From Collinsella sp. (GTDB lineage Bacteria; Actinomycetota; Coriobacteriia; Coriobacteriales; Coriobacteriaceae), in contig JAGZWV010000005.1 of NCBI GenBank assembly GCA_018378775.1, positions 5,452-69,451 on the forward strand: a stretch of DNA of 64,000 nucleotides. The letters are read 5' to 3'. Below are positions 9,469-19,490 of this stretch, piece after piece. Each line of letters begins with the position of its first letter. Positions within the stretch are counted from its first letter, which is position 1. The position numbers and the translations under genes are program-made. The notes under the pieces were generated by a model. That model was not told where the DNA came from and searched no databases. It worked only from the letters and a program-made list of their open reading frames with translations.

Positions 9469-10329
9469 TTAGTTCTCCCCCTTATCCTGCTTGCCCAGAT
9501 ACGCCTCGATAACGGCGTCGTTGTTCTGAATTTCCTCTGCCGTGCCCTTGGCGATGACCTTACCAAAGTTGAGCACGCAGATGCCCTCGCAGATGTTCAT
9601 AACGAGCGACATATCATGCTCGATAAGCATGATGGCAATGCCAAAGGTGTCGCGAATCTTGACGATGTTCTCCATGAGCTCCGCGGTCTCGGACGGGTTC
9701 ATGCCGGCGGCGGGCTCGTCGAGCAGCAGCAGCTTAGGGTTAGTGGCAAGAGCGCGGACGATCTCCAGGCGACGCTGGGCGCCGTAAGGCAGCGAGCCGG
9801 CCTGCTCATTTGCCAGGTGCTCCATATCAAAGATGGACAGCAGCTCCATGGCGCGCTCGTGAGCGGCTTTCTCGCGCTTCCAATACGTCGGCAGGCGCAG
9901 CACGCGCTCAAAACCGGAGTAGCGCTCCTGGTTGTGCAGGCCGACCTTAACGTTGTCCTCCACCGTCATGGTGTTGAACAGGCGAATGTTCTGGAAGGTA
10001 CGGGCGATACCCATGCGGTTGACCTGATAGACGGACTTGCCCGAGGTGTCCTCGCCGTCGAGCAGGATGGTGCCGTGCGTGGGCTGATATACCTTGGTGA
10101 GCAGGTTGAAGACCGTGGTCTTACCGGCACCGTTGGGGCCAATGAGACCGGCGATCTCGGTCTTGCCGATGGTCAGGCTAAAGTCGTCGACCGCCTTAAG
10201 GCCACCGAACTCAATGCCCAGGTGAATGCACTCGAGTGCCGGGCGCTCGCCCAGGTCGCGGTCGGGAACGATGGCGCCAGACGGATACGGAACCATCTTA
10301 CCCTTGTTGAACTCAAACTTACTGGGCAT
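9469..10329 (-). CDS. livG: Branched-chain amino acid ABC transporter ATPase LivG
   Basis: Second ATPase subunit, 286 residues. Walker A is GPNGAGKTT, the unusual LivG signature reads LPYGAQRRLEIVRAL, and Walker B is LLLDEPAAGMNP. The start at 10329 is fixed by AAGGAGGTGG about 8 bases upstream and overlaps the end of livM by 11 bases. A longer frame to 10356 has no RBS. About 30 residues precede the ABC core, a little longer than usual. Confidence 0.95.
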   Translation of the reverse strand: MPSKFEFNKGKMVPYPSGAIVPDRDLGERPALECIHLGIEFGGLKAVDDFSLTIGKTEIAGLIGPNGAGKTTVFNLLTKVYQPTHGTILLDGEDTSGKSVYQVNRMGIARTFQNIRLFNTMTVEDNVKVGLHNQERYSGFERVLRLPTYWKREKAAHERAMELLSIFDMEHLANEQAGSLPYGAQRRLEIVRALATNPKLLLLDEPAAGMNPSETAELMENIVKIRDTFGIAIMLIEHDMSLVMNICEGICVLNFGKVIAKGTAEEIQNNDAVIEAYLGKQDKGEN

Positions 10330-11398
10330 CGGCTGCCACCTCCTTCTTGGGAGCAATGCGGTCCTTAATGCGACCGAAGAACGCCTTGAGCTGCGGGTTG
10401 TTGGTAAAGATCATGACCAGGATCAGCACGATGGCGTAGATGAGCATGCGGTAGTCCGAGAACTGACGGAGCAGCTCGGGAAGCACGGTGAGCAGCGCCG
10501 CGGCGATGACGGAGCCGCGCATGTTGCCCAGACCGCCCAGAACCACGAACACCAAGATGAGAATCGACGTGTTGAAATCGAACTTGGTGGCGGAGAGCTG
10601 CGAGAAGTTACCGCCGAAGAGGGCTCCGGCAGCACCGGCGAGGGCAGCGGAAACCACGAAGGCGATCATGCGGTACTGGGTGACGGAGATGCCCACGGAC
10701 TCGGCAGCGATCTTGTTATCGCGAACGGCCATGATGGCACGGCCGGTACGGCTGCGAACCAGGTTGAGCACGATCACGAGCGCGACCATGACCAAGATGG
10801 CGCCGGCAAGGAAGGTCGAATAGGTCGACACGCCCGAGGCGCCCTGGGCACCCTTGATGATGGCGGTGCCGTCCTCGAGCAGATGCAGGTCGTCGATCGT
10901 GGAATTGCCCGTGATGTTAAAGATCACGTGCAGGCCACGCGAGTCGACACCAACGATAAGACAGGTGACGATCTCTTTGATGATCTCGCCAAAGGCCAGC
11001 GTCACGATGGCCAGGTAATCGCCGCTCAGGCGAAGGACCGGGATGCCGATCAAGAAGCCCAAAATGGCTGCGGCGATAGCGCCGACCACAATGCTGATGA
11101 TGAGGCGCACCGGATCGGAGGGAACGGCGCTCTCGAGGGCAACCGCGGTGACGATGCCCGTATAGGCACCGACGCTCATAAAGCCCGCGTGGCCCAGCGA
11201 CAGGTCACCCGCGATACCGACGACGAGGTTAAGCGAGAGGGCCATAACGATGTAGGCCGTGATGGGGACCAGCTGACCGGCGATCATGCGCGGGATCATG
11301 TGGTTCGATTGCATAAAGAACACGATGGCGAAGGCCACGATGCACATGGCGTACGTGACAAAGTCGTGACGCGTCTGCTTGTCTTTAAGAAACTTCAT
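10319..11398 (-). CDS. livM: Branched-chain amino acid ABC transporter permease LivM
   Basis: Inner membrane permease of 359 residues with about ten hydrophobic segments and the conserved LivM stretches LSLNLVVGIAGDLSLGHAGF near the N-terminus and RAIMAVRDNKIAAESVGI. It pairs with LivH to form the channel. AGGTGA precedes the ATG at 11398; a GTG at 11407, directly after the livH stop, is a possible alternative start. Confidence 0.94.
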   Translation of the reverse strand: MKFLKDKQTRHDFVTYAMCIVAFAIVFFMQSNHMIPRMIAGQLVPITAYIVMALSLNLVVGIAGDLSLGHAGFMSVGAYTGIVTAVALESAVPSDPVRLIISIVVGAIAAAILGFLIGIPVLRLSGDYLAIVTLAFGEIIKEIVTCLIVGVDSRGLHVIFNITGNSTIDDLHLLEDGTAIIKGAQGASGVSTYSTFLAGAILVMVALVIVLNLVRSRTGRAIMAVRDNKIAAESVGISVTQYRMIAFVVSAALAGAAGALFGGNFSQLSATKFDFNTSILILVFVVLGGLGNMRGSVIAAALLTVLPELLRQFSDYRMLIYAIVLILVMIFTNNPQLKAFFGRIKDRIAPKKEVAADAQ

Positions 11399-11407
11399 AA
11401 CGCTCAC

Positions 11408-12289
11408 CTACACCTTCTCGGGGACGTACTTGCCCAAGAGGCCGGCAGGCTTGACGAGCAGGACGATGATCAGAACACCAAAGACGATGGAGTTGGCAAG
11501 GCTCGTGGAAATGTAGGCCTGTGCCATCGCCTCGATGATGCCGATGAGAATGCCACCGACAAAGGCGCCGGGAATGGAGCCGATACCACCGAAGACGGCG
11601 GCGTCGAAGGCCTTGATGCCAGGCATGGCGCCCGTCGTGGGCTGCAGGACCGGCGAATAGGAGCACAGCAGCACGCCGGCGATGGCGGCAAGGGCAGAGC
11701 CGATGGCGAACGTCATCGAGATGGTGCGGTTGACGTTGATGCCCATGAGCTGAGCGGCGGCCTTGTCCTCGGAAACGGCGCGCATGGCCTTGCCCATCTT
11801 GGTCTTACCCGTAAAGAACACCAAGCCGGCCATGATAACCAGGCAGGCGACGATGGTGACGAGCGAGACGGCGCTCACGTTGTACTTGGCCAAGAACTCC
11901 GGCACCGGGAAGGTGACGAGCGAAGTAAAGTTCTTGGGCGTGGCGCCCCACAGAAGCTGTGCGGCATTCTGCAGGAAGTAGGACACGCCGATAGCCGTGA
12001 TTAGAACGGCCAGCGGGCCCGCCTGACGTAGCGGCTTATAGGCCAGGCCCTCGATGAGAACACCGAGAACCGTGCAGACCGCACAAGAGAGAATTACAGA
12101 AGCCCAGCCCGGGAGGCCGAGATACGACGTGGCGCAGAACGAGACATAGGCACCGACCATGATGACGTCGCCGTGAGCGAAGTTCAGCATCTTGGCGATA
12201 CCGTAGACCATGGTGTAGCCCAACGCGATGATGGCGTAGACGCTGCCCATGGACAGGCCGTTGACCAGGTATTGGATAAAGACCGTCAT
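11408..12289 (-). CDS. livH: Branched-chain amino acid ABC transporter permease LivH
   Basis: Inner membrane permease of 293 residues. MTVFIQYLVNGLSMGSVYAI opens the family homology, followed by ALGYTMVYGIAKMLNFAHGD, a LivH hallmark. Start 12289 is chosen over the longer frame to 12382 because the homology begins here and AGGGGG lies upstream. Two hairpins separate it from the binding-protein gene, which would allow more binding protein than permease to be made. Confidence 0.94.
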   Translation of the reverse strand: MTVFIQYLVNGLSMGSVYAIIALGYTMVYGIAKMLNFAHGDVIMVGAYVSFCATSYLGLPGWASVILSCAVCTVLGVLIEGLAYKPLRQAGPLAVLITAIGVSYFLQNAAQLLWGATPKNFTSLVTFPVPEFLAKYNVSAVSLVTIVACLVIMAGLVFFTGKTKMGKAMRAVSEDKAAAQLMGINVNRTISMTFAIGSALAAIAGVLLCSYSPVLQPTTGAMPGIKAFDAAVFGGIGSIPGAFVGGILIGIIEAMAQAYISTSLANSIVFGVLIIVLLVKPAGLLGKYVPEKV

Positions 12290-12335
12290 GTTCCACATCC
12301 CCCTTTCGAATAGGTTTCCAGTTGATGTATGAAAC

Positions 12336-12399
12336 AGGGACGTTACATCGTCCCTAGATACCAAGCAAGCAGGGAAGGCCAAAACCTCCCCTGCTTGGG
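12336..12399 (-). promoter_or_regulatory. Two hairpins between binding-protein gene and livH
   Basis: One stem pairs AGGGACG (12336-12342) with CGTCCCT (12349-12355). The other pairs AAGCAGGG with CCCTGCTT within about 12361-12398. Neither has a long U run, so partial termination or 3'-end protection of the upstream message is more likely than full termination. Confidence 0.55.
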
Positions 12400-12428
12400 A
12401 TCAAAACCGCTCTTTGTAAGGCGGCCTA

Positions 12429-13616
12429 TTAGGCCTGTACGTACTTGCCGTCGGTGATGACGTACGCCGTGGGGTCCTTCTGGACCTGGCCCTTGTCGTT
12501 CCAGGAAAGCTTGCCGGTCAGACCGTCAACGGTGATCTTGAGCATAGCCTCGGGCAGCTTCTCGGCGACCTCGGTCGGGTCGGCGTCGACGCCCAGGCCG
12601 GCCTCCTTGAGAGCCTCGACCACAGCGTGCACGCCGTCGTAGGCGTCGGCGGCAAACTGGTCGGGGGTATCGCCATAAGCGTCCTTATAGGCGTTGACGA
12701 AGTCGGCGTTCTTCTCGTCGTCGGCAGAGAACGGGGTCATGAGCAGCAGGCCCTCGGCAAGGGAGGTGTCGAAGCCCTCCACACCCAGGATGCCGTCCAT
12801 GCCGTCGCAGCCCATCATCTTGACGTCGTAGCCCATGTCCTTAGCGTTCTTGAGCAGGACAGATGCCGGCGTGTAGTAGATCGGTGCGAAGATCATGGTG
12901 GCGCCGGCCTGCTTGGCCTTGGTGAGCTGGTTGGTGAAGCTCGTGGAAGAGTCGTCCTTAAAGGTTTCCTCGTCAACGATCTCGAGCTTGGACTCAGCGG
13001 CCTGGGCCTTAAAGGCATCGGCAATGCCCGAAGAATAGGCGTCGCCGGAGTTATAGAAGAGCACGAACTTCTCGTCCGCATACTTCTGAGCCAGGAACTT
13101 GGCAGCGTTGACGCCCTGGTTGGGGTCGGTAAAGCAAACCTGGAAGACGCAATCCTTGCCCTTGGTGACGTCCTCGGAAGACGCGGACGGGGTGATCATG
13201 AACGTCTTGGGGTCGTTACCGCACTCGGCGGCAACGGCAACCGATGCGCCCGTGGTGGTCGGGCCGACAAGGGCCTGCATACCCCAGTCCAGAAGATTAT
13301 TAAAGGCGTTGACGGCCTTCTCGCCGTCGGCCTGATCGTCCTCGGCCTTGCTGGCAAGCGGAAGTTCCTTGGTGGAGAAATCCTTGCAGCCAAGCTCGAC
13401 GGCCTGAGTAACGGACTTGCCATAGGAGGCATTTGCACCGGTCAGCGGGCCGATGGTGCCGATCTTAAACGAGGCGTCGCTCGAAGCGGAACCGCTATCG
13501 CCGCCGTTGGAGGAGCAGCCAGCTAGAATGGACATCGCCCCCAGACCTGCTGCGCTCGCGATAACGCTCCTGCGATTCATAACAGGGTTCAATGACTTAC
13601 CGGTGAGGCTCGACAT
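12429..13616 (-). CDS. Branched-chain amino acid ABC substrate-binding lipoprotein, copy 1
   Basis: Periplasmic-binding-type lipoprotein of 395 residues (LivJ/LivK family). The signal peptide has a twin-arginine-like NRRSVIASAAG and a lipobox ILAGC, so the protein is tethered to the membrane. The mature part contains the family segment KIGTIGPLTGANASYG. GAGAGGAG precedes the ATG at 13616. It is closely similar along its length to copy 2 at 13888-15054, for example sharing DDSSTSFTNQLTKAK and PIYYTPASVLLKNAKDMGYD, which marks a recent tandem duplication. It delivers ligand to LivHMGF encoded downstream. Confidence 0.94.
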   Translation of the reverse strand: MSSLTGKSLNPVMNRRSVIASAAGLGAMSILAGCSSNGGDSGSASSDASFKIGTIGPLTGANASYGKSVTQAVELGCKDFSTKELPLASKAEDDQADGEKAVNAFNNLLDWGMQALVGPTTTGASVAVAAECGNDPKTFMITPSASSEDVTKGKDCVFQVCFTDPNQGVNAAKFLAQKYADEKFVLFYNSGDAYSSGIADAFKAQAAESKLEIVDEETFKDDSSTSFTNQLTKAKQAGATMIFAPIYYTPASVLLKNAKDMGYDVKMMGCDGMDGILGVEGFDTSLAEGLLLMTPFSADDEKNADFVNAYKDAYGDTPDQFAADAYDGVHAVVEALKEAGLGVDADPTEVAEKLPEAMLKITVDGLTGKLSWNDKGQVQKDPTAYVITDGKYVQA

Positions 13617-13887
13617 GCGGCTCTCCTCTCAAATCTCGTCGGGTTTCGGTTACCCGACAGGCCATCCTTCGCCGTGTTCGGCGTTCGCAAAATAGTAGAC
13701 GCTTTAGTTAAGAAAAGTGGCGATTATTTCAACTTTTCTTTGGCCTCGGATTTTTATCCATATTTCTGCGTATTTTTACCGCTTTATGCAGGTCTGCCAC
13801 TTTATTGTGTAAAAGTAATGTTTCCATTCTGTTACAAGCACCCTCGCCCTGAATAAAAGAGCCCCACCGGTTGCGTTTTATACGCTC

Positions 13888-15054
13888 TTAGGCGGCGATG
13901 TACTTGCCGTCCTGAATCACATAGGCCGTAGCGGGCTTTTCGACCTGGCCCTCGTCGTTCCAGGTGAGCTCGCCGGTCAGGCCATCGATCTTGATCTTAC
14001 GCATTGCCTTGGCAAGGTCGGCGGCAATGTCGGCACCGTCGGCCGTCGTATCGATGCCAGCCTTGTCGATGGCCTCGGCGATCGCGTGGACGCAGTCGTA
14101 GGCGTCGGCGGCAAACTGGTTGGGGGTCTCGTCGTACTCCTCCTTGTATGCCTTGACGAAGTCGGCGTTCTTCTCGTCGTCGGCGGAGAACGGCGTCATG
14201 AGCAGCACGCCCTCGGCAAGCGAGGTGTCGAAGCCCTCGACGGAGAGCAGGCCGTCCATGCCGTCGGTACCCATGAGCGTCATGTCATAGCCCATGTCCT
14301 TGGCATTCTTGAGCAGGACGGATGCCGGCGTGTAGTAGATCGGCGCAAAGATGAGCGTGGCGCCAGCCTCCTTGGCCTTGGTCAGCTGGTTGGTAAAGCT
14401 CGTGGAGGAGTCGTCCTTAAAGGTCTCGGTATCGACGATATCGAGCTTGGACTCCTTGGCCTGCTCGGCGAAGGCATCAGCGACGCCCGAGCTGTACGTA
14501 TCGCCGGAGTTGTAGAACAGGGCGATCTTGGCGTCCGCATACTTCTCGGCCAAGAACTTCGCGGCGCTCGTGCCCATGGTGGGATCGGTGAAGCAGACCT
14601 GGAAGACCGTGGTCTTATCCTTGGTGACGTCGAGCGACGAGGCAGAAGGCGTGACCATGAGCATGTCGTCGGCAATCTCGCCCGAGACAGCAACGGCGGC
14701 ACCGGTGGTAACGGGGCCGACGAGTGCCTGCATGCCCCAGTCGCACAGGGTATTGAAGGCGTTGATGGCCTTCTCGCCGTCAGCGACGTCGTCCTCGGAC
14801 TTAAGCGAGAGCTTGAGGTCCTTGGTCGAGAAATCCTTGGCAGCGAGCTTAGCGCCCTTCTCGGCCGAGACGCCATAGGTTGCCGCGGCGCCGGTCAGAG
14901 GGCCGATGACACCGATCTTGAAAGACTTGCCGTCATCGGCGGAGCCGCCATCCGAGCCACCCGAGGAGCAGCCGGCAAGCGCGACGGTGCTACCGAGCGC
15001 CGCGGCGCCGGCGAGGAAGTTCCTACGGCTGAGCGTGCTGTTGATGTTGAACAT
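13888..15054 (-). CDS. Branched-chain amino acid ABC substrate-binding lipoprotein, copy 2
   Basis: A second LivJ/LivK-type lipoprotein of 388 residues with SRRNFLAGAAALG and lipobox ALAGC. Start 15054 is supported by AAAGGGGG six bases upstream; a longer frame to 15120 has no RBS. It differs from copy 1 most in the signal region and the C-terminal helices, and in the loop around TDGMDG versus CDGMDG. It lies first in the leftward liv cluster, with 271 AT-rich bases before copy 1, which may hold a separate promoter. Confidence 0.94.
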   Translation of the reverse strand: MFNINSTLSRRNFLAGAAALGSTVALAGCSSGGSDGGSADDGKSFKIGVIGPLTGAAATYGVSAEKGAKLAAKDFSTKDLKLSLKSEDDVADGEKAINAFNTLCDWGMQALVGPVTTGAAVAVSGEIADDMLMVTPSASSLDVTKDKTTVFQVCFTDPTMGTSAAKFLAEKYADAKIALFYNSGDTYSSGVADAFAEQAKESKLDIVDTETFKDDSSTSFTNQLTKAKEAGATLIFAPIYYTPASVLLKNAKDMGYDMTLMGTDGMDGLLSVEGFDTSLAEGVLLMTPFSADDEKNADFVKAYKEEYDETPNQFAADAYDCVHAIAEAIDKAGIDTTADGADIAADLAKAMRKIKIDGLTGELTWNDEGQVEKPATAYVIQDGKYIAA

Positions 15055-15303
15055 GGTGTCCCCCTTTTCGCTGGCCGCGGTGCGGCCGTCTTGCGGTACA
15101 GGGCAAACCTTATGGTTCAAACGTTGACAGTTTGTTACGGAACTTCGTTTGTAGCGAGCGTGTTTCCAATGTTTCCGCAGCGTTTCGGGGGTAGTGTTTT
15201 GTGCGGCTCCTGTTGCCTGGCAAGCACGCGCCCTCGGTTCACGCTAGAATGCACTCAACCTTAACTGGTCAATCATCCATACAGATGCACGAAGGAGCTA
15301 TCT

Positions 15304-16647
15304 ATGAGCGAATCCCTGCGCACCGTGAACGTCGGCCTGATCGGTCTGGGAACCGTCGGCGGCGGCGTGGCCCGCTTGATTAAGAGCCACCACGATGAGT
15401 ACCTGGCCGCCTACGGCATCGACCTTAAGCTAACCCGCGCCTGTGCGCTTGCCTGGGAGCAGGCCGAAGCCGCCGGTATTGAGCGCGAGGCCTTTACAAG
15501 CGACTGGCACGACGTCGTCACCGACCCCGCCGTCGACATCGTCGTCGAGCTGATCGGTGGCGAGCACCCCGCGACCGAGGTCTTCACCACGGCCTTCGAG
15601 AACGGCAAGCACGTCGTCTCCGCCAACAAGGCCCTGCTCGGCCGTCATGTCGAGACGCTTGCCGAGAAAGCGCGCGCGTGCGGCGTGCAGATCAAGTGCG
15701 AGGCCAGCTGCGGCGGCGGTATCCCCATCGTCAGCACGCTCGAGCACGACCTGGTGGGCAACAAGATCCTGACCATCGCCGGCATCCTCAACGGCACCAC
15801 CAACTACATCCTGTCGCGTATGGACGCCGAGGGCGCCGATTACGCCGATGTGCTCGCCGATGCCCAGGCCAAGGGCTATGCCGAGGCCGATCCGTCCGCC
15901 GACGTCGACGGCTTCGATGCCGCCAGCAAGACGGCCATCCTCGCCTCCATCGGCTTTGGCACCCGCGTGACCACCGACGACGTCTACCAGCAGGGCATCC
16001 GCACCATCGGCGCCGAGGACATCGCCCAGGCCCGCGAGCTCGGCTACACCATTAAACTGCTGGGCATCGCCCGCAACACCGATGCCGGCGTCGACGTCCG
16101 CGTGCATCCCACGCTGATCCCCGCCGACCACATGCTCGCTAAGGTCAACGGCGCCATGAACGCCGTCTACGTGGTGGGCGACGCTGTGGGCGAGACCATG
16201 TTCTACGGTGCCGGCGCAGGCTCCTTCCCCACCGCGAGCGCCGTCGTGGGCGATATCCTGTCGCTGTCCGAGCAGATCAGCCGCGGCGTGGCACCGCTGC
16301 CCGAGATCGAGCCCTACGGCCACAACCTCGCCTTTAAGCCCATGGACGAGCTCCAGACCAAGTACTATGTGCGCCTGAAGGTTGCCGACCGCGTGGGCGC
16401 CCTGTCCGAGACGGTCGATATCTTCGCCAAGCACAACATCTCGATCTCGCTCATCAATCAAGTCGAGGATGGCAAGTCGGGAGTCACCGACACCTGCTCG
16501 GTCATCTTCCTGACGCACCGCGCGCTCGAGAAGGACGTCCAGGCTGCCGCCGCCGAGCTTGCAGGCGTCGACTGCGTGGCCGAGGTCGCCAACGTCCTGC
16601 GTATCGAGGACGTCGAGGCCTGGACCGAAGGCGTTATGGCCAACTAG
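15304..16647 (+). CDS. hom: Homoserine dehydrogenase with C-terminal ACT domain
   Basis: NAD(P)H-dependent reduction of aspartate semialdehyde to homoserine, the branch point to threonine and methionine. The Rossmann motif GLIGLGTVGGGVARL is at the N-terminus, SANKALLGRH follows near 105, and the family signature around GGGIPIVSTL and ILNGTTNYIL lies near 145-165. The last 90 residues form an ACT domain (RVGALSETVDIFAKHNISI), which usually confers threonine feedback inhibition. The 447-residue length is typical. AAGGAG precedes the ATG, a TAGAAT -10-like element lies about 55 bases upstream, and a terminator follows. Confidence 0.95.
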   Translation: MSESLRTVNVGLIGLGTVGGGVARLIKSHHDEYLAAYGIDLKLTRACALAWEQAEAAGIEREAFTSDWHDVVTDPAVDIVVELIGGEHPATEVFTTAFENGKHVVSANKALLGRHVETLAEKARACGVQIKCEASCGGGIPIVSTLEHDLVGNKILTIAGILNGTTNYILSRMDAEGADYADVLADAQAKGYAEADPSADVDGFDAASKTAILASIGFGTRVTTDDVYQQGIRTIGAEDIAQARELGYTIKLLGIARNTDAGVDVRVHPTLIPADHMLAKVNGAMNAVYVVGDAVGETMFYGAGAGSFPTASAVVGDILSLSEQISRGVAPLPEIEPYGHNLAFKPMDELQTKYYVRLKVADRVGALSETVDIFAKHNISISLINQVEDGKSGVTDTCSVIFLTHRALEKDVQAAAAELAGVDCVAEVANVLRIEDVEAWTEGVMAN

Positions 16648-16683
16648 TCCGGCTCTCGCCATACGACATATATGTTTGAAGGG

Positions 16684-16714
16684 CTCCCGTCCGGTCTTGG
16701 ACGGGAGTCTTTTT
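16684..16714 (+). terminator. Rho-independent terminator after hom
   Basis: CTCCCGTCC (16684-16692) pairs perfectly with GGACGGGAG (16699-16707), followed by TCTTTTT. Confidence 0.92.
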
Positions 16715-16872
16715 ACTTGCGCGCTCGGGGCGCATGAGCGCGGCCAACGTTTGAACAACTTGACCGCTCGCTGACAACCGGGGGTACCGTTCACCGATAA
16801 GCGAACATGCCCGTTTTGGGCCGCCACTATGCTGTGCTGCGTATGTCCACACCCCCGAAGAATGGAGGCACC

Positions 16873-17622
<750 letters not shown>

Positions 17623-17665
17623 AGGTCGCAAGCCACGACTTCGAACCTCAACGAGGCCCAACGCA

Positions 17666-17713
17666 AAAGGCGCGCTGTCTGCATCAACCGCAGGCAGCGC
17701 GCCTTCTATTATT
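17666..17713. terminator. Bidirectional terminator between SDR and antiporter genes
   Basis: GGCGCGCTG (17669-17677) pairs with CAGCGCGCC (17695-17703), flanked by AAAA on the left and a T-rich run on the right, so it can serve both convergent genes. Confidence 0.85.
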
Positions 17714-17743
17714 TGGACGGAACCCGTATCCCGGCATTCCTTA

Positions 17744-19306
17744 CTACTTGCCGTCGTCGTCCTCGGCTTCTTCTCTTGCATAGAGCTCCAGCATGCGGCG
17801 GCGGTATTCGCGCACGGCGAGCTTGGCGCGCTCCAGGCGGCGACGCTCGCGCGGAGTCAGTTTGGACGGGTCGACCTCGTCTCCATAGGTCTTATCGGCA
17901 AGCAGGTGCGCCGCGTCCACGATGCGGGCATCGATGTGGCCGCTCGCCGCCTCGGCGGAAAGACGCTCGGCAATCGTATCGAGCGTAGGCAGTCCCTCGA
18001 ATACGCGACCATGGCCATGCGAAGTCAGCAGCTCATGCTCGCGTGCGAGCAAGCTCGCTAGGTCGTGATGGGCGCGCAGGATGTCAAGCGCATCGGATGG
18101 ATGCTCGGCAACCTCCGCCACGGCAGCGACCGGTGCGGCGTCGACCACGCGGTAGAAGAGCTGCGCGAGCAATGGCATCAAGAACACCGTAATGGCACCG
18201 GCGGCAACCATAACCGACGCAATATCTTGCGACAGCGCACCCGCGTTGACGGCAACGCTTGTCACGGCAACGATGATCGGCAGGGCCGTGGTGCAGTACA
18301 GGGCCACGGTAATGCGGCCATACGCCGACACATCGCGCGTCACGGGACAAAAGCTCATAGAGACGAGAATAGGCACGGCACGAATAATCAGTAACGCCAC
18401 GATAAAGCCCGCGAGCAGCCCGGGGCGCGACGCCACGGCCGTCAGGTCGATCTTTGCGCCCGATACGGTAAAGAACACCGGAATCAAAAAGCCGTAGGCC
18501 AGGCCGTCGAGCTTGGTCTCGAGCGTATGGTTGCCCTCGGGGATGATATAGCGCAAGACAAAGCCGGCGGCAAAAGAACCCAACACGATGTCGAGGTCAA
18601 AGATGGCCGAGAACGCCACGAGCGTAACCAGGATGAGCACCGTCAGGCGCACGAAAGTCTGCGATGTGGTGTCGGCGCGTTCCTCGACAAACGAAAAGAA
18701 GCGGCTGCCGACGCGCCTGGAACGACTTGGAACCGCGGCCAGCAGCACGCAGACCGCAGCAAACAGGCCAAGAATCACGAGCGTCTGGATGCCGGTGCGG
18801 GCAGACAGCAGCACCGACATGGCGAGCACGGGACCGAGCTCGCCCCAAGTGCCATACGCGAGAATCGAGTCGCCAACGCGCGTGCCGGTGAGCGAGCGCT
18901 CGCGCATGATGGGCACAAGCGTGCCGAGCGCCGTCGAGGTAAGCGCGAGCGTCACGGCGATACCGTCGAAATGGCTGACCGAGAACCACGGCGTAAAGCG
19001 CACGGCAAGCCAGGCGATACCAAACGTGACGGCCCACGTCGCCAAGCCGTAGCGCCCCTCCACACCCGTAATGCTCTTGGGATCGATCTCAAAGCCGGCA
19101 AGCAGGAACAAAAAGGCCAGTCCGAGCTCGGACACGAGCGAGACCTCGGCATCTACATTGACAATGCCGAGCATATGCGGGCCCAGCACCGCACCGAACA
19201 CGAGCAAAAAGACCGTCTCGGGAATGGGTTTTCCGGGAATCGCCGAGGCGATGAAGGGGCTTGCAAAGGCCACGAGCGCGATGATGGCGAGTGAAACGAA
19301 TGCCAT
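17744..19306 (-). CDS. Cation:proton antiporter, CPA2 family
   Basis: Inner membrane protein of 520 residues with about twelve hydrophobic segments over the first 390, followed by a charged cytoplasmic tail of about 130 residues ending ARKEEDEDD-like. The FLLAGFEIDP segment near residue 70 and the repeated GSFAAGFVLRY segment resemble KefB/NapA-type Na+/H+ or K+/H+ exchangers. The tail has no visible Rossmann (TrkA-N) fold, so it is not a complete KefB/KefC. It stands alone, convergent to the SDR gene and divergent from purL. Confidence 0.87.
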   Translation of the reverse strand: MAFVSLAIIALVAFASPFIASAIPGKPIPETVFLLVFGAVLGPHMLGIVNVDAEVSLVSELGLAFLFLLAGFEIDPKSITGVEGRYGLATWAVTFGIAWLAVRFTPWFSVSHFDGIAVTLALTSTALGTLVPIMRERSLTGTRVGDSILAYGTWGELGPVLAMSVLLSARTGIQTLVILGLFAAVCVLLAAVPSRSRRVGSRFFSFVEERADTTSQTFVRLTVLILVTLVAFSAIFDLDIVLGSFAAGFVLRYIIPEGNHTLETKLDGLAYGFLIPVFFTVSGAKIDLTAVASRPGLLAGFIVALLIIRAVPILVSMSFCPVTRDVSAYGRITVALYCTTALPIIVAVTSVAVNAGALSQDIASVMVAAGAITVFLMPLLAQLFYRVVDAAPVAAVAEVAEHPSDALDILRAHHDLASLLAREHELLTSHGHGRVFEGLPTLDTIAERLSAEAASGHIDARIVDAAHLLADKTYGDEVDPSKLTPRERRRLERAKLAVREYRRRMLELYAREEAEDDDGK

Positions 19307-19490
19307 GTGATGCCTTTCTCTTGTTTGCGCATCACTGTAGCACCCTCGCCGTCCTCAACGCGCCGCGAGCTGTCGTATCATAGTGAGGTTTACAAACATG
19401 TGGCTCAAGGCGACCGCAGGGCAGACCCCGCAAACCGACCGCTGCCGCATACCGTACCGTACGCCCAACCGATCAGGAAGGCAGGAACCA

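Noticed and set aside
8743..12004. Very long rightward frames opposite the liv genes (8743-10368 and 10226-12004)
   Set aside because: They mirror the livFGMH coding strand and lack family motifs. Long antisense frames are expected in GC-rich codon-biased DNA.
15430..16827. A 465-codon leftward frame opposite hom
   Set aside because: It is the antisense of homoserine dehydrogenase; the residue pattern is low complexity (V, G, D, H) without domain signatures.
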